Assembly (NCBI GenBank): GCA_945643635.1
Contig: CALZFC010000270.1
Span: 1,714,001 to 1,778,000 of the forward strand
Length of the DNA: 64,000 nt
DNA from: Allodiplogaster sudhausi
Taxonomy: Eukaryota > Nematoda > Chromadorea > Rhabditida > Diplogasteridae
Reading direction: 5' to 3'
How positions within the stretch are numbered: position 1 is the stretch's first letter; each line of letters begins with the position of its first letter. Shown here one piece after another: positions 11,577-22,860 of the stretch. The position numbers were made by a program, and so were the translations under genes. The notes beneath the pieces are model-generated. The model made no database searches and was not told where the DNA came from. It saw only the letters and a list, made by a program, of their open reading frames with translations.

Positions 11577-12155
11577 ATGAATTTCTCGTGCCTTCTCCTT
11601 GCTTTATTCGCCATCGGATTCGCCTCAACGGTTTTTTTTGGATTACACATATTTGCATCTCGGTATTATCACTCTTAACAGAATTTTAATTATACTTTAT
11701 AAAAATTATATCAGATGGCTCAATCGGCTTGCGGCTCATGCGAAAATTTGAACACTGATACGTCGAGTGACGATGTGCCTCCCGTCTTTAAAGAGTGGAA
11801 AGAGATGTAGTTCTCGGATGTTAAGTACGACGAGGACAAGAATGGATGCAGGACAGCATTGCTCACTTGTGGGAATGAAGACGTTTTCCGTTCTTCAATC
11901 AAGGTTTTCATTAATTTCTTCACCAATTATGCTAAAACAACTACTAGTTTTCAAATATAAATTCGTAATTTTGAATATTTTAAACGTTTAAATCTACTTA
12001 CATATTTGTCTTTGCAGTATAACAATGGCGAAACCGCCACGTTGCAAAAGCGTTATGGGAGTAAAGTCGTCGTTGTATGCAACGTCTACGGCGAGTGGAC
12101 TATAATGGAATCCGTCCTACAAATGTCCAATGTCACCTGCAACATCAATATGTAA
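11577..12155 (+). pseudogene. C6-domain gene, copy 3, with in-frame TAG
   Basis: Exons 11577-11630, 11715-11903 and 12018-12155 are in phase and keep all six cysteines and splice sites. Exon 2 contains TAG at 11808-11810 where copy 2 has Asn (GEVNFTSV against KEM-stop-FSDV). Translation would stop after about 49 residues. A 36-base in-frame intron ending at this TAG (GTGCCT...ATGTAG) would remove the stop but is shorter than usual introns, so I favour a recent nonsense change. Confidence 0.75.
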
Positions 12156-12309
12156 AGCAGGACGGATGCATGCCTTCCTGGCATCGTCTGAATTACTCTC
12201 ATTTCTTCATGTTGAATTGGGTGGGGCTGATAAAGAGACTTTTCAATGTTTCACTCTATATGCGTTTACAAACAAATGTGTAAAACACGCAGTCGAAGCT
12301 CCGACATCG

Positions 12310-13497
12310 ATGAAGGATCATTGAAAAGACACGGAGATTCTGAATGTAGACCTCTTCATAATCTTCAATCGAATAAGTAGCATTAACCAACAGATATGTA
12401 CGCCATCTTTTGCTCATTAAAGCAGCCTAGATCCACGATCTTGGAAATTTGTTAAAGTTCCTAATAGATGCTTTCTGGTATGAGTTATCGATTGGACGTT
12501 GTCAATGTGTCGGAAAATGCCTCTTTTTCGTTTGCAATGTAGGCTTGGATTATGGAGCACGGCGCGCTGGTAACCGAGTTGGATGCGCGTCTGAGGTCCA
12601 CTGCTCCGCATGGAGTAAAACAAAAGGAATTTTCAGATTCCTCTAGAATACATCATATCGAATCCTCATTTAAGAAAGAACTTTTATTTCCAAAAAGATT
12701 TTTGATTTATAAGGAATTTTTGATCCACACTGGTCGAGCTTGGCCTTGTCCGCGGCCACTTCGATTCTCTCGCTTATCTCGACATATGATTCCAGCACAG
12801 GTTCATGGATCCAAATCTATTAAAAAAAGGAAAACATAAACAGGTTATTGTTGAGGGTCAAGAGAAAGAGATGGAACATGAATCATATGACAGTGGGGAA
12901 CCAGGATTGACAATTCTATTATGGCCCAAATGAAAAGTGGGCTAAGAGACATTCTCTGGAATAATAATGAATAGAATTGTTTCGAACAGAGCTTAAAGCA
13001 ACGAACGATCCTGTCAAGCATCGGGCCAAGAGAAAGAAAAAGAAAATATTGGAAGGAATCAATCAATCAATCAAGTTTATCAACAAGTTTGCAAAGAGAA
13101 ACAGATAATTTATGCGTACATACGAACATACATATTATTTTGGGTGCTGACGACACACGGCTGCTTCGAGGCATGCCAGGTGATAAAAAATGATAAGTAA
13201 AGACAAAAAAGTTTTACAGATGAGTTATTCTATTTAGAATTTAGAAAAGTCTAATAATATGGGTAGAGTGGGGTCTAGGTAATTGATCATGTTTTGGTCA
13301 TGGATGAAATATAAGAGCGAGCTAGTGACGTACTGTCGAAAATCATTTCGGGAAGCTTATTCCAATCGTTAACTACTCTGTTTTAGAGAAAGTATTTGAA
13401 TCAACTATACTTGCATTTGTGATGAGTTATCTTGAATCTATGGAATCTATTGATCTTGTACTTGGGCACCTCTGGCCCGATCACTCGCTGGACCACA
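12310..13497. other. Intergenic with a fourth, gene-less C6 unit fragment
   Basis: 12900-13040 repeats the upstream block of the C6 units (AGCTTAAAGCAACGAACGATC, TGTCAAGCATCGGGCC) but no C6 exons follow. The rest shows nothing recognised. Confidence 0.5.
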
Positions 13498-13498
13498 C

Positions 13499-13548
<50 letters not shown>

Positions 13549-13560
13549 TTTCTCTTTCTT

Positions 13561-13591
<31 letters not shown>

Positions 13592-13596
13592 ATCTT

Positions 13597-13646
<50 letters not shown>

Positions 13647-13650
13647 ACTG
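13498..13650. repeat. (CT)n microsatellite
   Basis: About 150 bases of CT with TTT interruptions, 3' of the small peptide gene. Confidence 0.95.
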
Positions 13651-13704
13651 TCAATTTGTGAATGATCAAAAGCACAACATCATCATTTATTCATAAATTA
13701 CACT

Positions 13705-14081
13705 TTAACGACGCTTCCCTGCGGTACCGCAGCCCATTTCGACATTGTCATTACATTCATGCTTGGGTGCTTCCTTTGCCACCGGGCAGCCTTCTGGCGT
13801 GTGAACGCATGCCTGTGCGAAATTAACAGGTGATAACGGGTGTGTGGGATTTCGGAGAAGCGTCAATCAAATGCATAGTGAGATATCTACAGATGTACGT
13901 CAGAAATAAGGATATAACTATTATGCGATGCTTTTGCAAAGTAGTAATCGACATTTTCCACCGCATCCGCTCCTTATTGTAATTGCATGTGTATTGTAGG
14001 TTTAAGATTTCTAACCGCATCAAAACTGGCCATGCCAGTCGCAGTGAGCGCGAGTAGCAAGAACACGACGAGAAGTCGCAT
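13705..14081 (-). CDS. Small secreted 4-cysteine peptide precursor
   Basis: Two exons, 14081-14016 and 13812-13705, joined in phase zero, give 57 aa. Residues 1-22 are a signal peptide (MRLLVVFLLLALTATGMA). The mature part of about 35 aa has four cysteines (spacing C-x6-C-x10-C-x7-C) and ends GTAGKRR. A terminal Gly followed by basic residues is the classic amidation and dibasic trimming signal of neuropeptides and venom-like peptides. I do not recognise the family. An AATAAA on the - strand (about 13691-13686) lies 14 bases past the stop. It could be a neuropeptide-like protein or an antimicrobial peptide; this is inferred only from size, cysteines and terminus. Confidence 0.72.
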
Positions 14082-14868
14082 TTCGTCGGTAAACACTATA
14101 AAACAGTTTTTTACTTATAATAATTTTGAGCACAAAGTATTCCGAAGCAAGTATGTATGTAAAGGCGAAAATTTGACTGATTTCAATTCCGAAATCTCAT
14201 TTTAAACGAGAATCCGAGTCATCATATTTAGCATTTTTATGATTTTTAAATGCATTTTCCCAGATGATATTCGCTGCGCCGCCCCCCTAAACAACAAGAG
14301 GCTGCTCATTTTATTGCACGCTAGATCGAAGTTATAGAATTTCGCAATATTTCGGCCAGATGAAAACTACTGAAATAATATTTGAGCATGAATTGCACAT
14401 TTCGTAATATTTCGACAAAATATGATAAACGGAACAGAAATGATAGTTGACCATGAATTCGAAAATTAATTCCAAATATATGTAAGTCTGATTCGAGCAA
14501 AACAAGGAACGAAGGCAAGACATCCGGATACATTACATATTTGTCATGATTCAATTTTCCACGGTCCTATTGTTCTCTCAGTCTCTATCTTATTGGCTTT
14601 CTATTTGTTCTCTCAGTCTCTATCTTATTGGCTTTCTATGCTCTGTGATATACATAGCATAGGATACGAACATGATTTTAAAGTAAGTCTTCACGGGTGG
14701 TCATCTTTGTAGCTTCTCCACCTTCTTTTTGTCTTTTTTGGTTTTATCAATTGAGGGCATTAGGAAAAATCAAATTTATTCGCAATAGAAATAAGACTTT
14801 AAAACTTTTTTTATTTTATTTTATTCGACTTTATTCTTGGTCAGCTCTTCTCGTTGTTCTGCTCCCAT
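14082..14868. other. Intergenic
   Basis: Contains a tandem duplication of about 36 bases at 14568-14640 (TGTTCTCTCAGTCTCTATC twice). No gene seen. Confidence 0.5.
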
Positions 14869-15797
14869 CTAGCACTTGAGCTTCTCGTCCTTGTACTTGA
14901 GATCGAGCGTGACGTACGTGAGGTCGTAGACGCCGTTGTTGATCTTGTCCTTGGGCACCTCCAGCTCGATCACTCGCTTGCAGTTCTCCTTGCCCTAATT
15001 GTAATTAAGTATCAAGTTACTATATTTGAAACAAGTTTACCAACGAAACAAAACACTATCTAAAAGTAATCAAAAGAAACAACATTTTTGTCGTTGATTT
15101 GCTCTTGCGATTCAGATAAATAATAATTGTTTCTGATCAAAAAGAATATTAAAAGAACAAAGTAACATATGATTTACCTTTGGCAGCTCGCACACATGGG
15201 TAATGCGAATGTACGGCTTGATTGAAGTCACCTAAAAGTTCACTAGTTATTTTATGCGGCAAACTTGGTTAACCATAATTGGAGGTAAAATTTTCTTCTA
15301 CCAGTTCGAGGGAACTTTATCAACTGCGAAATTACCTCGTCTTCTCCTCCGGACAGACGGAACTCGCCTTCGGAGTTGGTGTGGACGGTGGCGAACAGGT
15401 CATCCGGGTCAACTGTGTTGAGAAAATATTCAGCTATTTATTTGATTAATCCTTGGGTACTATTAGAATATTCATATATATTATTTATGTGGAAAATTTT
15501 ATTCATTTGAAATATTCATTTTGAATATTCAATTGGAGTATTCATTTGTAATATGTGATTGGAACATATTCAATTGAAATATTCATTTAGAATATTCAAT
15601 TTGTCACTTTCATAAATTGCTTTAAAAAGTCAAATAAACAGAAACATACGGGTGTCCCTCTCCCAGAGTTCACAGAGAACGTTGCCCATTCTGCGCTTGT
15701 TGCAGACGGTGATGCCAGTAACGCTGACGTTCTGCATCTTGGCCTCGGCGACGAGCGAGCAGCCGCACGCGAGAGCGAGAAGCACGTACAGGAGCAT
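14869..15797 (-). CDS. Transthyretin-like secreted protein, TTR-A
   Basis: Four exons, 15797-15650, 15412-15336, 15231-15178 and 14994-14869, give 134 aa with consistent phases. The signal peptide is MLLYVLLALACGCSLVAEA. The transthyretin-like fold (Pfam TTR-52/TTL family, PF01060) shows VTGITVCNKR, DPDDLFATVHT, GEFRLSGGEDE, KPYIRITHVC and NGVYDLTYVTL; the ITHVC and ENC cysteines are the usual disulfide pair. Family members are secreted; one C. elegans paralogue bridges apoptotic cells to a phagocyte receptor, but most are uncharacterised. TTR-A is intact, yet its promoter block lies about 1.1 kb away behind GA repeats and its heat-shock element is degraded. Confidence 0.93.
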
Positions 15798-16213
15798 AAT
15801 GACCTTAATTAATGATATTAATTAATTAACTTAATTAATGACCTTAACTAAGCCTGTGTTAACTCAACCATCCGCGTTCGTTTCATGTTAGACTACCCTA
15901 ACTTTAAGCATAGGAAAATAAATGGTTTTTATTTCTAAAATTTTTGAGCGCGAAGGAAAGTCAACCACAAATAGGCTATCAAAAAAGGACGCGGAAGTAC
16001 AAGAACTACTGCAAGAGGAGCGAGGCCGCTTTGGCGGGTCTCTCTGGCTGCTTTTGTAGCTGTTTCCGATGAGAGTCTCGTTTTCGCGCTCGGCCGCACT
16101 CTTATTTATTGCTATAGCACAGGTCAGGGACGTGTCAAGGAAAAGAGAACTAGGGAGGTAACGAGGGATAGCGAGTGAGAGAGAGAGAGAGAGCAAGAGA
16201 GAGAGAGAGAGCA

Positions 16214-16244
<31 letters not shown>

Positions 16245-16901
16245 TTGATAAGAGTGTCAGAGAGCAGAAAGAGAATACGAGAGGGAATAGAGCCAAAAGG
16301 GATGCGGGAAAAGAGAGAAGGTCTACACATTCATTTAGCCTTACGTGCGTATGTTTACAGTGCGTAATGGAGGGCAATGGAGAGCATTCACCCTCCTCTT
16401 TTTTTGCACAAAGAGCTATGTTGTAGACAGAGCGATAGAATAGATGAGGTTGAGAGAAGGGAGAGTAGGGAGAGAGAGAGAGAGAGAGTGCTAGAGAGAA
16501 ACATAGAGGGAGACAGAGAGAGAAACATAGAGAGAGAGAGAAAGAGAGAGTGAAAGATCTAAAGAGAGAAAGAGAGAGAGAATGAGAGAGAGAGAGAGGC
16601 GAAAACTATTATCTGCTGCAAAAGATCAAAGTGCAGTGCTCTACAATTTTCCATTGTTTATGAAAAAAAGGCTGAAAGGAGAACGAGAAGCAAAAAAAGA
16701 GCCCATCCAACAAAGCACATGAATGGTTTAAACGAGAATGAATGTCTATTCTTGCTTGGTACAGATTCTTCTTAAACCAAGTAATTATTTTTTTCCAGAC
16801 AAGTAAAAAAGGTTTGTGTGCGATTGAGCACAAAATCAATGCAAACCTTTAGACAAGTGTTGATTGCTACTTCTCTGCCTACCCTGTTGACATGCGCGAA
16901 C
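15798..16901. other. Upstream region of TTR-A with GA repeats
   Basis: (GA)n tracts at about 16175-16245 and 16470-16600 separate the gene from the TATA block at 16902. No coding signal. Confidence 0.6.
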
Positions 16902-16908
16902 TTATATA
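16902..16908 (-). promoter_or_regulatory. TATA block related to the other TTR promoters
   Basis: TTATATA on + (TATATAA on -) followed by GGGACAAATAGAGGCGGTTC, the block found before the other TTR genes. It is about 1.1 kb from the TTR-A start, so its use by that gene is uncertain. Confidence 0.5.
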
Positions 16909-17017
16909 TGGGACAAATAGAGGCGGTTCCTTTCAATAACGAGCGCAGAGAGGCGAGAGAGCGTTCAAGAAGTGAGAGGATATAAGAGAGGAGAGAAGGG
17001 AATGAGTCAGATGAGGA

Positions 17018-17030
17018 GCCGAGAATCTTT
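17018..17030 (-). promoter_or_regulatory. Degenerate heat-shock element (TTR-A block)
   Basis: GCCGAGAATCTTT: only the central GAA matches the TTCnnGAAnnTTC seen in the sister blocks. Confidence 0.4.
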
Positions 17031-17639
17031 ACCACCAACATATTGGATGACTAAGAAAAGAGAAAAAGAGATTTCCCTTTTTATATATTTTATTTGTGAT
17101 AACGAGCGTTAAGATATCGATAAAAAATGGCGAAATTTTCAATAGGTGACTCAAAACCGTTCAAATTAATCACTGCAAGAAAGGGGAAACTTTTGGGCAG
17201 AAATTCGGCGCTGATTCAGCCTACCCTAGCAATATTATGATGTTGTGAATTTCTTGATGAGTAAGCAACGAAGCATTCAAAGGAATTTCCGTTCCCTTTT
17301 GATATCAGGGTGAACATGCATGTCTTAGTTTATTTATTAGTTCAACTGACTATTTTTTTATTGGTTTGCTTATTTATTTTCAAGTTTATTGTTCGATATT
17401 CAATATAGAATATTTAAAAAATTATCCACGAGATCATCTGGCGCGGAGAGCATAGTGAATTGATTGAATTGATTTGGAAAGGAAAAATATGCATTGTGGC
17501 TTGTCAGAAATAGTTGTACTAAGACCATTTCACGCACATAAATAAACAAACACATTCAAACAGCTGAACTATACACCTTCTGCATACAATTAAAAAAAAC
17601 GAACAAACGAATTCTTCACTCTCATAATTCACTGTATTT

Positions 17640-17750
17640 CTCTCTTCCTCTCTCTCTGTCACTATCTCTCGTTTTTTCTCTCTCTGTTCTCTCCGCTCTC
17701 TCTTTCTCTGTCTTTTTTATTCTCTCTCTCTCTCTCTCTCTCTCGTTTTC
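17640..17750. repeat. (CT)n tract
   Basis: CT-rich tract beside the channel-gene tail fragment at 17752. Confidence 0.9.
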
Positions 17751-17751
17751 A

Positions 17752-17811
17752 ATAGTTGCTATGCGGATACTTCCAAGGTGTCGACTGCGGCGCTCGCCGG
17801 ATGAACCATTA
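17752..17811 (-). pseudogene. Copy of the DEG/ENaC last-exon tail
   Basis: On -, the last codons read WFIRRAPQSTPWKYPHSNY then stop, matching WFIRRGPQTTRWKYPHRNY of the channel gene at 52800. The adjoining 3' flank (CGAACAAACGAATTCTTCA) is shared too. The membrane segment is missing. Confidence 0.8.
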
Positions 17812-18359
17812 TAATCCTGTTAGGCACTTTGCACATAACGTATTTGCCGGTTTATGCCTTGTAGACTGTTCATTCCTAGCTATTTTAGTTAGCAGCCTTG
17901 TATTTATAAGTGAGAGTAACGTTTGTCGTGTAAATTTTGTTGGAGTGTATGACCATTAATAACAGCTTGTATATATATAATTGTGGACATAAAAAGCATA
18001 CATACATATATACATACATAGATTCCGCTTTACATTTTACGAGTACTTTTTCGCAGGCAGGATGGTTAATTTATGAAGAATGCTTTGCGCGATAGCATTT
18101 TGAAATGTTCCGCTTCCGATGTCCCTTTACCACACATCAAGAACTTCTTAGCAAGTAGATAACAATATTTCGCTTTCGGTTGTATATACATCTATTGCAC
18201 ATGTATGAACATGTGTGTATGTATATAGAATTCATTGGAGAAGCTGCGTAGCGATCAATTATTCATCCTTCTTTCGTTAAGGCCAACATCAATAATATGC
18301 ATGATGCAAGAATATAATAATGATTGTCGTGGTGAATCCAAAAAGTCCACGAAATGTCC

Positions 18360-18420
18360 ATGCTGCCGCGCTGTTGCACTTGAGCTCCTTGTATCCGTAA
18401 TAGCAATCGAGACAGTACAA
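18360..18420 (-). pseudogene. Ghost TTR last-exon fragment
   Basis: On -, GYKELKC resembles the C-terminus of the TTR proteins; no frame or splice site is preserved. Similar ghosts follow TTR-C and TTR-G. Confidence 0.5.
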
Positions 18421-18430
18421 CCTTAACCTT

Positions 18431-19602
18431 TCATCTTGCCTTTAGCCACCGGGCCCAGTCTCTGATTGAAGTTTTGAAACTTTGATCGAGGTAGATATAC
18501 CAGCTGTCGTTGTCGGCACGGTTGAGGAATTCCTTGTAGACCTCGGCCTCGATCACTCGCATGCAGTCCTCCTTCATGCTCTAAGAAAGTGAGTGCATAG
18601 TGAGGATATTTGAAAAGAATTTGCAAATTAAAACAACATGTAATCATTCTAAATCTTAATGTTTCTTTTGTTTCTTGATTTGTACTACCGCCACGCAGAT
18701 CAACATGATTTTTTAACTTCTCGTAAAGAAAGGGCGACCACCAATTAGGTAATTAAGACACTATATAGTATATGTACCTTTGGCATATAGTGATCGCAGT
18801 TAGTGGTAAATCGAAGGTACGGTTTGATAGAAGCCACCTCAAAATACACGATTTCAACACAATAAATCATAAATATTATTCTGTAAGGAAAAAAAAAAGA
18901 AAATTATTTGGGAAAAAATTTCTTCATCAGTTCGAGAGAAGACTGCAAACTAACCTCGTCTTCTCCTCCGGAGATACTGAATTCGCCTTTAGCATTGGTG
19001 TGGTTTGTAGCGAGCAGGTCTGTGTGTGGAAAAGCTATTTCGTTGATTAAAACTTGAATTAGAATATTATTCAAAAGACAATATTTAGAATACAAATAAG
19101 GTCTTCATTTTATAAGTAGTTAAAAAAAGCAAACAGACAGCATTCAATTGTAATATTCAATTGTAATATAATTAGTTTTATAATCCTTTTCCAAGTTTCT
19201 TTCTGGATATATGTACATATGCTTTACGCCAAGATGAGCTTATCCATATAGAATAAAAACCTAGATTAATTATTACCCGGATAGCTCTCCTTTGAGAAGG
19301 CGAATAAGGCATACTTCCCCTATTTATTATTCTTCTATTCTACTACTATTATTTCTATTATTCTGCAATTGAACTACCACATTATCCTATTTCTATGCTG
19401 TCACATTGAAATTCCTTATTTCATGTTCGATAAATAAATAAATAAATACATACGTGTGTCCTGCTGCCAGAGCTCAACGAGTATGCCTTCGACTGGGGTA
19501 TGGTCGCAAACGGCGATCCCAGATACGGTGATATTCTCCATCTTGCCAGCCGTCGGCCTCGACAACGAGGGAGACGGCGAGAATCACCACGTACACGAGC
19601 AT
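18431..19602 (-). pseudogene. TTR-B, frameshifted in exon 1, promoter damaged
   Basis: Exons 19602-19454, 19019-18955, 18837-18778 and 18580-18431. Exons 2-4 are well formed (DLLATNHTNAKGEFSISGG; VASIKPYLRFTTNC; a divergent C-terminus ending RDWARWLKAR). Exon 1 is 149 rather than 148 bases: the signal peptide (MLVYVVILAVSLVVEA) and the following KMENITVSG are in different frames. The TATA part of the upstream block is missing, although a perfect heat-shock element remains at 19987. The divergent tail and retained splice sites suggest it was functional recently. Confidence 0.8.
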
Positions 19603-19639
19603 AATGACGCCCTCGAAGGAGCCACAAAAATAAATTCAG

Positions 19640-19688
19640 ATTTGAATTCGCGCCTTTTGCCTGAGTGGCAAAAGGCGCGAATTCAAAT
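19640..19688. repeat. Perfect 22-bp-arm palindrome upstream of TTR-B
   Basis: ATTTGAATTCGCGCC...TTTTGCC, loop TGAGT, then the exact reverse complement. Sister units carry only the left arm (GAATTCGCGCCTTTTTGCC), so the right arm is a local inverted duplication. Confidence 0.9.
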
Positions 19689-19859
19689 TTCAATTTTTTA
19701 GAGAAGACAGGAGAACAGGAGTAATAGAGCCCAGCTAAACAAGCAAAAGCACTGAAATGGTATAATCATGCATACATAGTATGTATGTATATGAAGACAT
19801 ATTCTTGCTTAGCACGCAGCAATTTTCATTATCAACAGCACTGGAGGGGGAGAGAGCTC

Positions 19860-19917
19860 AAGAATTGAAGAGACGAGTGAGGCAGACAGAGAGAGAGAGA
19901 GAGCTCTATAATTGAAT

Positions 19918-19952
<35 letters not shown>
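19860..19952. repeat. (GA)n tract
   Basis: GA-rich run between TTR-B and its heat-shock element. Confidence 0.9.
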
Positions 19953-19955
<3 letters not shown>

Positions 19956-19986
19956 AAAGAGCCATTTCCGTCAGAAGAGAGAATGT

Positions 19987-19999
19987 TTCGAGAATCTTC
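19987..19999 (-). promoter_or_regulatory. Perfect heat-shock element, TTR-B
   Basis: TTCGAGAATCTTC fits TTCnnGAAnnTTC. Confidence 0.65.
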
Positions 20000-20315
20000 T
20001 TCATCAACATATTCGATGACAGCGAAGGGAGAGGGACCAGAGGAGGCTTCCTTTAAATATTTTATTTGTCATTTAATAAACATATCTTTAAAAACAAAGA
20101 AAAGTTATTGAGCCGAAAAACATTAGAAATAAATCGCTGGATCAAAGCAAACTATTGGGAGAAAGAGAAAGTCTAGAAAGGCGAATTTAAAGGTGACAGA
20201 AATAGCCTGACTCAGCCAACCCTTAGAATAGTTTGCTGTGAATTTCTTGATGAATAAACAACAGAGACGAGCGCATACAAAGGAATCTTCTTTCCCATCT
20301 GATACCAGCTGACTT

Positions 20316-21426
20316 TTTTTGATAGGTCTGCTTATTTATATTTCTTTTATTGTTCGATATTCATTCAAGAATATATCACAAATGGTATTGATTCGTAAAA
20401 ACAAAACATTGCGGCTTCTCAAAATCGTACTAAACTCAGAAATATACAAATACATTGAAAGAACGGGACGTATTTACCTTCTTAGTACTACGCACAATCA
20501 GAAACAGCTAATAAATAAACGTATTTATTTTGGAGGCAGACTGCCCAAATTCCGACGTTGTAGGTGGTCAATCCGTAATTTTTTTTAAATACTTGATGAA
20601 TGTGAATTTAAGTATTATTGCGAATCATATGAACAATTCTAGTATAAAACAAATCTAATACGTACAGATGTAAATCGCGACTGTGCTGGGTGCCATTGGC
20701 ACCTTCGACGGATTGGCTTCCCGGCTCCTCCTATATGTTGACTGCCGAGCACTTGCTATTTGGGTGGTTCATCCGGTGACCATACTTGTGGAAGTACCCG
20801 CATAGGAACTACTGAGAACGAGAGGGAAGAGACAGAGATTGACAGGCAGAGAAATAGAGAGAGAGAGAGAGCAGAAAGACGACTGAAGAATTCGTTTGTT
20901 CGCTGTTTCTTTGTAAATCTAAGAAGGTATAACGATCCGCTATTTCAATGTGATGCTCTCCTAACATTAGCACCTGATTTCTTAAACAATTTTTGATATA
21001 TTCTAGATTGAATATGGAATAATAAACATCAAAATTAATAAGCATAATAATAAACATGTCTGATGAAAGAATAAATCAACTGAAATATGCATGCTGGCCC
21101 TGATGTCAAATGGTAATGAACATTCCTTTGATTGCTTCGTTACTTACTCATCAGGAAATTCACAACATAATATGGCATGCGCACACTGAATCAGCCAATT
21201 TCTATTTTTTTTTGAATTTTTTTTCTATCTTATTGATGATTTCTTGACTTCCTCCAAGATTCTTGGCTTTTCCCCGATAGTTTACTTTCCTCAAGTGATT
21301 TCTTTTTTTGGAAAGTTATTAGACTTATCTTAAGTAAATTTTATTGTTTTAAGGGTACATTATTAAAAATAAAATATTAAAAGAGAGCTCTCTTCTTCTT
21401 CCAAGTTAGTCATAGAAAATGTCAGC
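20316..21426. other. Intergenic TTR-array DNA
   Basis: Apart from the channel-exon copy it holds only blocks repeated between TTR units, such as ATCAGGAAATTCACAACATA at about 21150, reversed relative to TGTTGTGAATTTCTTGATGAG at 17243. Confidence 0.5.
20672..20820 (+). pseudogene. Copy of the DEG/ENaC last exon (TM2)
   Basis: Reads IATVLGAIGTFDG, then loses frame where the channel gene continues GLFLGASCVLI. The preceding acceptor region (ACGTACAGATGTA) and the 3' flank (GCGAACAAACGAATTCTTC, reversed at about 20885) are also shared, so this is a DNA-level copy and not a retrocopy. Confidence 0.8.
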
Positions 21427-21439
21427 GAAGATTCTCGAA
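21427..21439 (+). promoter_or_regulatory. Perfect heat-shock element, TTR-C
   Basis: GAAGATTCTCGAA, 123 bases upstream of the TATA box of an intact gene. Confidence 0.7.
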
Positions 21440-21561
21440 GCAAGCATTCCTTCTACTGAAATGACTAATGTCTTTCTTCCACCTCGAACTCTCAATTCTT
21501 GAGCTCTCTCACCTCGCTCCTCTCAGTTTTGAAATGAACCACCTCTAATTGTCGCATATAT

Positions 21562-21568
21562 AAATCAA
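21562..21568 (+). promoter_or_regulatory. TATA box of TTR-C
   Basis: TATAAAT within GTCGCATATATAAATC, about 290 bases before the ATG. Confidence 0.7.
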
Positions 21569-21857
21569 CCGAGTTGGCAGTGGAGTTGCAACTTCTCTAC
21601 AGGTTTTCATTGATCTTGTGCACAATCGCAGGAAGAACCCGTTCTAAGCAAGAATAAGTCTTCATTCTGGCATATAACATTTCTGAGCTTTTTTTTCTTT
21701 TTTTTTTGTTTCTCCTTCTCCTTTCAGACCTTTTCCCTGAACAATAGGAAAAGGCCGGTCAGGGAAAGAGGCGCGAATTTGCCTTTCACGTACATATTAT
21801 GATGCTGCTTCGTGTTTGCTCAGTGTCAAATAAATAAATCAATCCTTTAAGGTCACT

Positions 21858-22617
21858 ATGCTCCTGTACGTAATTCTTGCACTCGCGTGCGGTTTCTCCT
21901 TTGTCGCCGAGGCGGAGATGCAGAACGTCACTGTGTCTGGGACAACTGTCTGCAACAAGCGTCGATTCGACAACGTACTCGTCGAGCTCTGCGAGAGGGA
22001 CACCTGTATGCCTATTTGACTTTTTTTTTACAATTTGAAAAATTGAAGATTCCATTCGAATACCCCAATTGAATATGCCAACACAGTTGACCCGAATGAC
22101 CTACTCGCTACCATCTACACCGACTCCAACGGCAAATTCAATATTTCCGGAGGAGAAGACGAGGTAATTTGCAGACTTACCTCGAACCGATGATGAAACT
22201 TTTTCCCAACAAATTTGGGAATTTTTGCGTCATTCACTATTATTTAGGATTTATTGTCTTCAAATCGTGTACTTTAGATCACTTCAATTAACCCGTACAT
22301 TCGAATTTCCCATGTGTGCAACCTGCCAGAGGTAAGCATATGCCTTTTCTTACTTTCCAATATCATCGAGAAGGGGAAATAGTGTTTATCTGAATAGCCA
22401 GAAACTAGAAATTTCTTATGATTACTTAAAAAAAAATTTTAGTTAGCAAATTTGTTTCAAATGTACTAACTTGATACTTTCTTGCAATTAGGGCCAGGAG
22501 CACTGCAAGCGAGTGTTCGAGCTGGACGTGCCCAAGGACAAGATCAACAACGGCGTCTACGACCTCACGTACGTCACGCTCGATCTCAAGTACAAGGACG
22601 AGAAGCTCAAGTGCTAG
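21858..22617 (+). CDS. Transthyretin-like secreted protein, TTR-C
   Basis: Four exons, 21858-22005, 22087-22163, 22278-22331 and 22492-22617, with the same lengths (148, 77, 54, 126) as TTR-A and TTR-G; 134 aa. Signal peptide MLLYVILALACGFSFVAEA; then VTVSGTTVCNKRR, DPNDLLATIYTDSNG, FNISGGEDE, INPYIRISHVC and EHCKRVFELDVP. An extra Cys in ELCERDT replaces the Trp of sisters. AATAAA follows at about 22648. It is the only intact member on + and has a full promoter (heat-shock element, TATA). Confidence 0.93.
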
Positions 22618-22732
22618 ATGGGAGCAGAACAGCGAGAGCAGACCAAGAATAAAGTTAAATAACATGAAATAAAAAAAAACAGTTTCACATTGTTTATGCC
22701 ATTACCGAATAAATATGGTTTTTCGAACGTTT

Positions 22733-22776
22733 TTGATATCACGTACAAAGACGAGGAGCTCCAGTGCGGCAGCTAA
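22733..22776 (+). pseudogene. Ghost TTR last-exon fragment after TTR-C
   Basis: Reads DITYKDEELQCGS then stop; resembles the alternative C-terminus (KCGS) of TTR-E. Confidence 0.6.
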
Positions 22777-22860
22777 TCATCAAGCTGCCGAGCGAACATA
22801 GCAATGGCCTCGTCATGGATTGAGAAGCCTATAAAATAAATTTCAAAACAAAGAAATCTG

